The notes beneath the pieces are model-generated. The model made no database searches, had not been told where the DNA came from, and was given only the letters and a program-made list of their open reading frames with translations. Shown in pieces: positions 1 through 5,143 of a DNA stretch of 5,249 nt (position 1 is the first letter of the stretch; each line of letters starts with the position of its first letter). The position numbers were made by a program, and so were the translations under genes. Origin of the DNA: JALHST01 sp038316335 (GTDB lineage: Bacteria > Bacteroidota > Bacteroidia > Flavobacteriales > Flavobacteriaceae); the NCBI GenBank assembly GCA_038316335.1, contig JBBQAM010000102.1, forward strand, positions 1 to 5,249, written 5' to 3'.

Positions 1-51
1 AAAATGAATGAGGGATACATGAGAAGATGCTTATATAGCTTACAAAAATAA
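1..51 (+). CDS. Possible C-terminal tail of an upstream gene (or chance ORF)
   Basis: Frame 1 is the only + strand frame open from the window edge; it runs 16 codons to a TAA at 49-51 (ending ...CLYSLQK). It could be the end of a gene lying to the left, or a short ORF starting at the ATG at 4. In many Bacteroidota the separate N-terminal part of KdpD (KdpD and universal-stress domains) precedes the kinase gene, so that is one candidate by context only. The fragment is too short to assign to any family and may be chance. Confidence 0.22.
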   Translation, partial: KMNEGYMRRCLYSLQK

Positions 52-53
52 TC

Positions 54-70
54 TTTATAAAATAATTACA
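54..70 (+). promoter_or_regulatory. Candidate KdpE-type direct repeat upstream of the kinase gene
   Basis: TTTATA at 54-59 and ATTACA at 65-70 form a direct repeat with an 11-bp period, the spacing expected for two OmpR/PhoB-family winged-helix domains bound side by side. From memory, the E. coli kdp operator has TTTATA, five bases, then TTTACA, so this copy differs at one base of the two half-sites. It shares the 9-mer ATCTTTATA with 2081-2089. The site lies 28 nt before the kinase start, which fits autoregulation. The sequence is AT-rich, so chance is possible. Confidence 0.4.
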
Positions 71-80
71 GTACAATGCC

Positions 81-88
81 TAACTTTG
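81..88 (+). promoter_or_regulatory. Candidate Bacteroidota -7 promoter element (TAACTTTG)
   Basis: TAACTTTG matches the Bacteroidota -7 consensus TAnnTTTG exactly. No TTTG or TTG is seen at the usual -33 distance; instead the repeat at 54-70 ends 10 nt upstream, an arrangement compatible with an activator-dependent promoter. Transcription would start near 93-95, only a few bases before the GTG at 98, giving an almost leaderless mRNA. That closeness counts somewhat against the call. Confidence 0.3.
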
Positions 89-97
89 GGATAAAAC

Positions 98-1180
98 GTG
101 AATCTCATCCAAACAAGGACACATAGCAAAAGAAAACAATATGCGATAAGCATTCTTTTGGTTGCTATAACGGCCGTACTGGGTTATTTTATGGTCGACT
201 TTATTGGCCATCGGGCGGTTGCACTCATGTTAATGCTGACCGTTTCCCTAACTGCCATTCTGTTTGACATTTTCCCTGTTTTAATTGCTGCGCTTTTAAG
301 CGCACTTATCTGGAATTTCTTTTTTATTCCTCCTATTTATACTTTTCATATCGAAACACCGGAAGATGCATTAATGTTCTCAATGTATTTTGTAATCGCC
401 CTTATCAATAGCGTACTAACGTCAAAAATCCGAGAATTCGAGCAAAAATCAAGGGACGAGGAAGAAAAAGGCAAATCGATTCAACTCTACAAAACCTTGC
501 TCAGTTCGTTGTCACATGAGTTGAAAACACCTATCTCGGCGATCATCGGTGCAATTGATACCATTAAGGACAATCAATCAAAACTTACAGACCTTACCAT
601 AAATGAGCTTTATGACCAAATTGAAGTTTCAGGATTGCGGCTTAACAGGCAGGTCGAAAATCTATTGAACATGAACCGCTTAGAAGCAAAAATTCTGCAA
701 CCAAAATTAGATTGGGTCGATGTAAACGAATTGATTTTCGATATCATCAGGCAAAATAAGGAAAGTGCCATTAACCATACTCTTATCTTCGAAGCCAACG
801 AAGAACTTCCGCTTTTCAAAACCGACGGAATTTTTATTGAGCAGATATGCCAAAATATCATTCATAACGCCCTTCAACATACACCCCATTATTCAACAAT
901 TATTATTGGAGTTACCGATGAAGGCAGCGCATTTACCATAAACATTTCAGATAATGGTTTTGGTTTCCCTTTGGATAAGATCGAACTGGTTTTCAATAAA
1001 TTTTATCGGGTGAATAATTCACAGACGGGCGGTACAGGTCTGGGCCTATCTATCGCGAAAGGATTTACCGAAGCTTTAGGCGGAAATATCCTATTGGAGA
1101 ATCTGGAAGCAGGGGGGGCAAATTTTCATATAAATATTCCTGCTGAATCTTCCTATTTAAATAGTTTGAAAAATGAATAA
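98..1180 (+). CDS. kdpD: KdpD-type membrane sensor histidine kinase, lacking the N-terminal KdpD/USP half
   Basis: An inner-membrane sensor kinase expected to autophosphorylate on histidine and pass the phosphate to the response regulator encoded next, in the potassium/turgor (Kdp) response. Residues about 16-107 form four membrane segments of the DUF4118 type, including the KdpD-like stretch NFFFIPPIYTF at 73-83. The dimerisation and phosphoacceptor helix has H140 in SHELKTP. The ATPase domain shows the N box around N257 (NIIHNALQHTP), the G1 box DNGFGFP at 285-291 and the G2 box GGTGLGLS at 311-318, so all catalytic motifs are present. At 360 residues it matches only the second half of E. 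coli KdpD (about 890). The GTG start is forced: an in-frame TAA lies at 92-94 and the next Met (32) is inside the first membrane segment. The kinase class is secure; the kdpD name rests on the membrane domain and the KdpE-like partner. Confidence 0.88.
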   Translation: MNLIQTRTHSKRKQYAISILLVAITAVLGYFMVDFIGHRAVALMLMLTVSLTAILFDIFPVLIAALLSALIWNFFFIPPIYTFHIETPEDALMFSMYFVIALINSVLTSKIREFEQKSRDEEEKGKSIQLYKTLLSSLSHELKTPISAIIGAIDTIKDNQSKLTDLTINELYDQIEVSGLRLNRQVENLLNMNRLEAKILQPKLDWVDVNELIFDIIRQNKESAINHTLIFEANEELPLFKTDGIFIEQICQNIIHNALQHTPHYSTIIIGVTDEGSAFTINISDNGFGFPLDKIELVFNKFYRVNNSQTGGTGLGLSIAKGFTEALGGNILLENLEAGGANFHINIPAESSYLNSLKNE

Positions 1181-1850
1181 GGCAGAAATACTAATCATAG
1201 ATGACGAACCGCAGATTAGAAAATTGCTCCAAATAAATCTGGAGAGTAATGGCTATAAAGTCATTCAGGCTACTTCAGGAAAAGAAGGATTGATGTTTGC
1301 TGCGAGTCATCCGCCCGATTTGATTTTGTTAGACATCGGGCTGCCCGACAAAAGCGGGCACGAAATCCTAAAAAATTTAAGGGAATGGTATAACAAACCC
1401 ATCATTATCCTTTCTGTACAGGACAGCGAAGGTGATATTGTTTCTGCACTTGACAACGGCGCTACCGATTATTTAACCAAACCTTTTCGTACCGGTGAAC
1501 TGCTGGCAAGGATACGCTCAGCCATACGTAGCGGGCAAAACACCGAAAATAGTGCCGTCATTGTATGTGGTAATATTGAAATTGATTTGGTGGCGCGAAT
1601 TGTGAAGCGCGATGCGGAAATCTTAAAACTAACCGCTACCGAGTACAATTTATTGGCATTGTTCTTAAAAAATGAGGGCAAGGTGCTAACACATCACTTT
1701 TTATTAAAGGAAATATGGGGCTATGGGTACCAAACAGAAACACAATATCTACGGGTTTTTGTTGGCAGCCTTCGAAAAAAAATTGAAATAAATCACAACA
1801 ATCCGCAACATATAGTTACCGAAAGTGGGGTCGGTTACCGTTTTCAATAG
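1173..1850 (+). CDS. kdpE: KdpE-like response regulator (OmpR/PhoB family)
   Basis: A cytoplasmic DNA-binding regulator, the likely phosphorylation target of the preceding kinase. The receiver domain (about 5-115) has the acidic pair D10-D11, the phosphoacceptor D54 in LLDIGLP, the switch residue S81 in IIILSV and K103 in DYLTKPF. The winged-helix effector domain (about 130-225) has LTATEYNLLALF, LLKEIWG and the KdpE-like recognition helix region TQYLRVFVGSLRKKIE, ending in the usual GVGYRF. The length of 225 residues equals that of E. coli KdpE. The ATG at 1173 lies inside the end of the kinase gene (8-nt overlap, ATGAATAA), so the two are co-transcribed and probably translationally coupled. 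In E. coli KdpE activates kdpFABC; here no kdpABC is in view, and candidate target sites occur at 54, 1853 and 2073. Confidence 0.93.
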   Translation: MNKAEILIIDDEPQIRKLLQINLESNGYKVIQATSGKEGLMFAASHPPDLILLDIGLPDKSGHEILKNLREWYNKPIIILSVQDSEGDIVSALDNGATDYLTKPFRTGELLARIRSAIRSGQNTENSAVIVCGNIEIDLVARIVKRDAEILKLTATEYNLLALFLKNEGKVLTHHFLLKEIWGYGYQTETQYLRVFVGSLRKKIEINHNNPQHIVTESGVGYRFQ

Positions 1851-1852
1851 TC

Positions 1853-1869
1853 TTTACAAAACATTTATT
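1853..1869 (+). promoter_or_regulatory. Candidate KdpE-type direct repeat after kdpE
   Basis: TTTACA at 1853-1858 and TTTATT at 1864-1869 repeat with an 11-bp period, the same layout as at 54-70 and 2073-2089. It begins 2 nt after the kdpE stop and lies 70 nt before the small membrane ORF at 1940. A loose promoter follows: TTTG at 1883-1886 and TTATTTTG at 1911-1918 (one mismatch to TAnnTTTG), with a 24-nt gap that is longer than usual. This is the weakest of the three repeats. Confidence 0.27.
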
Positions 1870-1939
1870 TAGGGGGCCATCTTTTGATTCTTTATTTATA
1901 GGGTTCGCTGTTATTTTGTTTTAAGTAAAAAATACAAGT

Positions 1940-2044
1940 ATGCCTCCCCAACTATCTAGTCATCTTATTGGCAGTATGCTGCTAATAGGTTTGGTGCTTT
2001 TTCTATTAATTATGGCATTAATTGATGCCTGGGATAATAACTAA
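1940..2044 (+). CDS. Small single-span membrane protein, possibly KdpF-like
   Basis: A 34-residue ORF starting at ATG with an A-rich leader (about 1921-1939), as is common in Bacteroidota. It encodes a short polar head (MPPQLSSH), one strongly hydrophobic span (about 9-28, including LLIGLVLFLLIMALI) and a polar acidic tail DAWDNN. E. coli KdpF is a 29-residue single-span peptide that stabilises KdpABC and ends in a similar ...ALIN motif, so size, topology and the ALI-D ending give a loose resemblance. The KdpF-typical Pro-Glu tail is missing and kdpA does not follow, so the identity is uncertain. It could be another small membrane peptide acting on the kinase or on Kup, or an orphan remnant of a kdp operon. 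Chance is less likely than for an average short ORF because of its clean span. Confidence 0.45.
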   Translation: MPPQLSSHLIGSMLLIGLVLFLLIMALIDAWDNN

Positions 2045-2072
2045 AACCATTTTCCCAACACTTATGGCAATT

Positions 2073-2089
2073 TTTATAAAATCTTTATA
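2073..2089 (+). promoter_or_regulatory. Best candidate KdpE-type operator, upstream of the kup unit
   Basis: A perfect direct repeat, TTTATA at 2073-2078 and TTTATA at 2084-2089, with an 11-bp period. It fits tandem binding of an OmpR-family dimer and resembles the E. coli KdpE box as I remember it. The second half-site sits in ATCTTTATA, the same 9-mer as at 51-59. It lies 43 nt before a weak -7-like element (2132-2139) and 243 nt before the first gene of the kup unit. AT-rich background is the main caveat. Confidence 0.42.
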
Positions 2090-2185
2090 CGCTTCCCTAA
2101 ACTCTTGATATTTTACATATCCCATTCATCCGACCTTTGTAACATTCGAAAAACAGATAGCTCATGAAGTGGGATTTCCTTTAGG

Positions 2186-2305
2186 ATGAACACTATAAAT
2201 CATCTCAAGGCCGCACAAGGCTATCAGGCACCCAATTCAATTAATTCTTTTGAGTTATATCGTTACTTGTTGAAGCATTCCTTCCATAACAAATACCATT
2301 TTTAA
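2186..2305 (+). CDS. Doubtful 39-residue ORF ahead of the kup unit
   Basis: ATG at 2186 opens 39 codons (beginning MNTINHLKAAQGYQAP, ending HNKYHF) to a TAA at 2303-2305, ten bases before the next GTG start. No hydrophobic span, no recognisable motif and no proper ribosome site; AGG touches the ATG directly. It might be a leader peptide or a small protein. It could also be the displaced 5' part of the following gene, because the frame of that gene is open from 2274 and overlaps this ORF for about 30 nt, so a single one-base shift would join them. It may equally be chance. Confidence 0.22.
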   Translation: MNTINHLKAAQGYQAPNSINSFELYRYLLKHSFHNKYHF

Positions 2306-2315
2306 TCAAAATAAT

Positions 2316-2678
2316 GTGGGACACAATTTCAAGATAACCAAGGAGTTGACCGATATCATTGTAAAAATTGGCTTTGATTCAATGGAATTTTGCCGATTGT
2401 ACGATATCGAAAGTCCGAAAAGTGCCAAGAGGTTGTTCGCATGTAATGAAGAAATAGTTTTGGGGACATCACGGTTTATTGGTTCTGAAAACACAAAAAG
2501 CATGTTTGAAAATGTGGAAGCCCACTTACACTCGGTAGAAACCGCTTTGGAAGTATACAACGGCCTTAACCTGCCATTCGACAACAAAAAGGAAATGATA
2601 GCTGCATTGTACGCATTGCACCACAATTTATTGCAATTATGTCAATTGATTGGCAAATCATATTATACCGACTCATAA
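2316..2678 (+). CDS. Unrecognised 120-residue soluble protein coupled to kup
   Basis: I do not recognise this family. The protein has no signal peptide or membrane segment. The C-terminal half looks helical and amphipathic: about 62-82 (FENVEAHLHSVETALEVYNG) and about 90-115 (KKEMIAALYALHHNLLQLCQLIG), separated by the break LNLPFDN. Cysteines are at 26, 43 and 109, and histidines at 70, 72 and 102-103, without a clear metal-site spacing. Its stop overlaps the kup start in TAATG, which argues strongly that it is translated and works with, or regulates, the transporter. The start is uncertain: GTG at 2316 is the only usual start codon before Met23 (2382), while the in-frame sequence stays open back to 2274. 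An ATG two bases earlier (2314) is in another frame and reads only seven codons. Confidence 0.62.
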   Translation: MGHNFKITKELTDIIVKIGFDSMEFCRLYDIESPKSAKRLFACNEEIVLGTSRFIGSENTKSMFENVEAHLHSVETALEVYNGLNLPFDNKKEMIAALYALHHNLLQLCQLIGKSYYTDS

Positions 2679-4636
2679 TGAACAAACGAAAGCAAGGAAT
2701 CAATAGCAAAGTAACTGGAGGCACACTTCTGGTTGCACTGGGAATTATTTATGGCGATATAGGTACTTCGCCATTGTATGTCTTAAAAGCGATTGTTGGG
2801 GAACGACCGATTTCGGAAACACTTGTTTATGGAGGTATTTCCTGCGTTTTTTGGACGATTACCTTTCTTACCACCATCAAATATATCATACTTACCTTAA
2901 GGGCCGACAATAATGGCGAAGGAGGCATATTTTCGTTATATGCCCTCGTAAGGCGGTATGGGAAATTCTTGATCTTCCCGACCATGATAGGCGCCTCTAC
3001 CCTATTGGCCGACGGCATTATTACACCTCCCATTTCAGTATCTTCGGCAGTAGAAGGCCTTGCCAACGTAAAAGGGCTGGAAGATCTGCCGACGGTTCCC
3101 ATAGTAATTGCCATCTTATCGGCTTTGTTCTTCTTTCAACGTTTTGGAACGCAAAAAGTTGGGGGTGTATTCGGACCCGCCATGTTGGTTTGGTTCACAA
3201 TGCTTTCTAGCCTGGGTATCATTCAAATGTTGCAGCACCCACAAATCGTAAAGGCACTTAACCCTGTTTATGCAATCAATTTCCTGATCGATTACCCCAG
3301 TGGTTTTGTTTTGTTAGGGGGTGTTTTTCTTGCTACGACAGGTGCGGAAGCCCTGTATGCCGACCTCGGCCACTGCGGTATTAAAAACATACGCAGTACC
3401 TGGATCGGTGTAAAAACCGCCTTACTGCTCAATTATATGGGACAGGCAGCCTGGATTATGAACTTGGGTCAAAATGCCACCTTAAACAGCAGAAATCCGT
3501 TTTTCGAAATTATGCCACATTGGTTTTTGGTCGCCGGTATCCTCATTGCCACTGCGGCGACCATTATCGCATCGCAGGCGATGATCAGTGGCAGCTATAC
3601 CTTGATTAGCGAGGCAATGAGTCTAAATTTTTGGCCACGAGTTACCGTTCGGCAGCCCTCTGAAATAAAAGGCCAGATCTACATACCGAGTATCAACCTA
3701 TTGCTCTGGGCCGGCTGCATTTTTATGGTGCTCCATTTCGACGATTCATCACATATGGAAGCTGCCTACGGATTGGCCATAACGATTACCATGCTCGTAA
3801 CCACCTATTTGCTATCATATTATTTGCGTTTCCGCTTAAAATGGAACCTTTTCGCCGTTGTTGCGTTGTTACTTCTTTTTGCGAGTATTGAAATTACCTT
3901 TTTTCTTGCAAATGTGAACAAATTTGCAGATGGGGGTTATATTACCTTGATTATTTCCTTGGGTTTCATACTGGTTATGTATGCTGTTTTCTATGGAAGG
4001 AAAATAACCAACCGACTCACCGTTTTTCTGGATATCGGAAAGTACGCGAAAACAATCCAAGAATTGAGCGCCGACGAAAGCATTCCAGAATATGCAACAC
4101 ATCTCATCTACCTGACCAAGGCCGATTTTAGGCATCAGGTCGAACAAAAAATCATAAAGTCAATCCTGGCCAAAAAACCGAAGCGTGCAGATGTGTATTG
4201 GTTTCTTCATCTGAACCGTACCGATGAACCCTATACGCTTTCGTACGATGTTTCTGAATTGGTAGACGATACGATTATCAAAGTCAATATCAATGTCGGT
4301 TTTCGTGTCCAACCCAGAACGGAACTTTATTTTAAGAAGATCGTCCGGGAGTTGATAGCAAAAAAAGAATTGAACCTTCATGAACGACCTGACGGATCTA
4401 CCAAGTATAATAAAGAGCCGGACTTTAAATTCATCGTTCTCGAAAAATTTCTTTCGGTAGAAAACGAATTCACATTGCACGAAGGCCTTTTACTCAATTC
4501 GTATTTCTTTCTAAAGCGACTCAGTTTGAGTGATGAAACGTTTTTCGGGTTGGATAAAAGTGATGTCGAAATCGAATTTTCCCCACTGATCTATCATCCG
4601 ACCGATGATGTTGAATTGATAAGGGAATTCAATTAA
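2678..4636 (+). CDS. kup: Kup/HAK/KT-family potassium uptake protein
   Basis: A complete inner-membrane potassium importer, in this family usually a K+/H+ symporter. Residues about 14-440 form the roughly 12-span membrane domain. Family motifs seen in order are GIIYGDIGTSPLY (22-34, with D27), RADNNGEGG (75-83), LLADGIITPPIS (109-120), FFQRFGTQKVG (152-162), TGAEALYADLGH (221-232), LLLNYMGQ (249-256) and KFADGGY (415-421). Residues 441-652 form the cytosolic C-terminal domain. The length of 652 residues is close to E. coli Kup (622). The start chosen is ATG at 2678, giving MNKRKQG directly before the first motif; an in-frame ATG at 2639 would add 13 residues and deepen the overlap with the preceding gene, so it is less likely. 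The ATG shares its A with the previous stop codon, implying translational coupling. A Kdp-type regulator pair upstream and an 11-bp repeat at 2073 suggest potassium-responsive expression, unlike constitutive kup in E. coli. Confidence 0.96.
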   Translation: MNKRKQGINSKVTGGTLLVALGIIYGDIGTSPLYVLKAIVGERPISETLVYGGISCVFWTITFLTTIKYIILTLRADNNGEGGIFSLYALVRRYGKFLIFPTMIGASTLLADGIITPPISVSSAVEGLANVKGLEDLPTVPIVIAILSALFFFQRFGTQKVGGVFGPAMLVWFTMLSSLGIIQMLQHPQIVKALNPVYAINFLIDYPSGFVLLGGVFLATTGAEALYADLGHCGIKNIRSTWIGVKTALLLNYMGQAAWIMNLGQNATLNSRNPFFEIMPHWFLVAGILIATAATIIASQAMISGSYTLISEAMSLNFWPRVTVRQPSEIKGQIYIPSINLLLWAGCIFMVLHFDDSSHMEAAYGLAITITMLVTTYLLSYYLRFRLKWNLFAVVALLLLFASIEITFFLANVNKFADGGYITLIISLGFILVMYAVFYGRKITNRLTVFLDIGKYAKTIQELSADESIPEYATHLIYLTKADFRHQVEQKIIKSILAKKPKRADVYWFLHLNRTDEPYTLSYDVSELVDDTIIKVNINVGFRVQPRTELYFKKIVRELIAKKELNLHERPDGSTKYNKEPDFKFIVLEKFLSVENEFTLHEGLLLNSYFFLKRLSLSDETFFGLDKSDVEIEFSPLIYHPTDDVELIREFN

Positions 4637-4682
4637 TTTTGCCTTTACCTGTATTTATACCAATTATTTCCTCCTAATGATC

Positions 4683-4691
4683 GGTCACTAA
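4683..4691 (+). repeat. Half-site GGTCACTAA matching the downstream palindrome
   Basis: GGTCACTAA is the exact reverse complement of TTAGTGACC at 4744-4752 and differs at one base from GGTTACTAA at 4735-4743. Its start is 52 bp before the start of the palindrome, close to five helical turns, so the copies would face the same side of the DNA. Confidence 0.5.
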
Positions 4692-4734
4692 ATGAAAGGC
4701 GTTGATCAGGTCATATCGATTTGAAAAATCTATA

Positions 4735-4752
4735 GGTTACTAATTAGTGACC
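4735..4752. promoter_or_regulatory. 18-bp palindrome, candidate repressor operator
   Basis: GGTTACTAATTAGTGACC is an inverted repeat with no spacer and a single mismatched pair (T4738 against G4749). Such symmetric sites are typical of homodimeric regulators such as TetR or MarR family repressors; it is too AT-rich in the centre, with no loop or T-run, to be a normal terminator. No regulator gene is in the window, so the bound protein is unknown. The nearest start codons downstream are the doubtful ORF at 4763 and the interrupted gene at 5144. Confidence 0.5.
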
Positions 4753-5143
4753 AACCCTCTTAATGTCCAAGCTATCAACTTTTCACCGCCTGAAATTAAA
4801 AGGCTGCTTGCTCCATGGTCCTGCCAAAATATTAAAAAGCAAAAGGTCGTTCTTCATGGTAATGTTCAGAATTATACAAATGATACCTTTATAATATTCA
4901 AAAAATATCGCATTTTACCTTAAGTTTACGAAAGGAATCCGTAGGCCCATGCCCAATAAAAAATTTTGTAATGTGGAAATAAAACTTCGACTGTGCCCTT
5001 GCCAATTTAGGCTTGGATCAAGGTGGAAATAAGGACATAGGAACAGGAAAAGAAAAGCGCATCCTACGGCCGGATTAAGTCAAAAATGCGGAAAATTGAA
5101 TACTATTGATTTTTTGGCCAAATCGACGTATTGAATCTAAAAA

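Larger units (their letters stand above)
2045..2315 (+). other. 271-bp region with candidate regulatory sites and one doubtful ORF
   Basis: Between the small membrane ORF and the gene at 2316 there is no convincing protein gene. It contains the direct repeat at 2073-2089, a weak promoter-like element (TTG at 2105-2107 and GACCTTTG at 2132-2139, one mismatch to TAnnTTTG, 24-nt gap) and the 39-codon ORF at 2186. No strong hairpin followed by a T-run is visible, so no intrinsic terminator can be placed. It is probably the leader of the kup transcription unit. Confidence 0.4.
4637..5143. other. 507-bp stretch without a convincing gene
   Basis: No reading frame on either strand looks like a real gene. 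The longest + strand ORF I noted is 43 codons at 4763-4894 (start MSKLSTFHRL), Lys/Arg-rich with no motif. The stretch holds the half-site at 4683, the palindrome at 4735-4752 and a 10-bp direct repeat GTGGAAATAA at 4973-4982 and 5023-5032 (50 bp apart). No classical hairpin plus T-run terminator is visible after kup. The many short interrupted frames could be decayed coding sequence, but I cannot match any of them to a family. Confidence 0.5.

Noticed and set aside
610..861. Minus-strand ORF of 83 codons inside the kinase gene
   Set aside because: It is a shadow of the histidine kinase coding sequence and has no family features. The same applies to minus-strand frames at 707-889, 1469-1681, 2306-2626, 2827-3114, 3869-4147 and 4160-4480.
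2045..2315. A c-di-AMP (ydaO-type) or other riboswitch in the kup leader
   Set aside because: I looked because such riboswitches control potassium transporters in other bacteria, but I see no conserved motif or stable multi-helix fold. A covariance-model search would decide.
2314..2337. ATG at 2314 as start of the 120-residue protein
   Set aside because: It is in a different frame and stops after seven codons; the long frame needs GTG 2316 or a later start.
2639..2677. Longer Kup start at ATG 2639 (13 extra residues)
   Set aside because: It overlaps the preceding gene by 40 nt, and the extra segment is not family-like. The ATG at 2678 gives the expected short N-terminus and a TAATG coupling site.
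4666..4675. AGGAGG on the minus strand as a ribosome site
   Set aside because: No minus-strand start codon or reading frame follows at a suitable distance.
4683..4752. The 9-bp inverted repeat as the kup transcription terminator
   Set aside because: The outer pair encloses about 52 nt, the inner palindrome has no loop, and no T-run follows; a protein-binding site explains the symmetry better.
4763..4894. 43-codon basic ORF starting 11 nt after the palindrome
   Set aside because: It has no recognisable motif, no ribosome site and an ordinary length for a chance frame; it is kept only as a remark in the gene-poor region.
4949..5032. 27-codon ORF beginning MPNKKFCNVE with several cysteines
   Set aside because: Too short, with no family signature; neighbouring frames are equally open.
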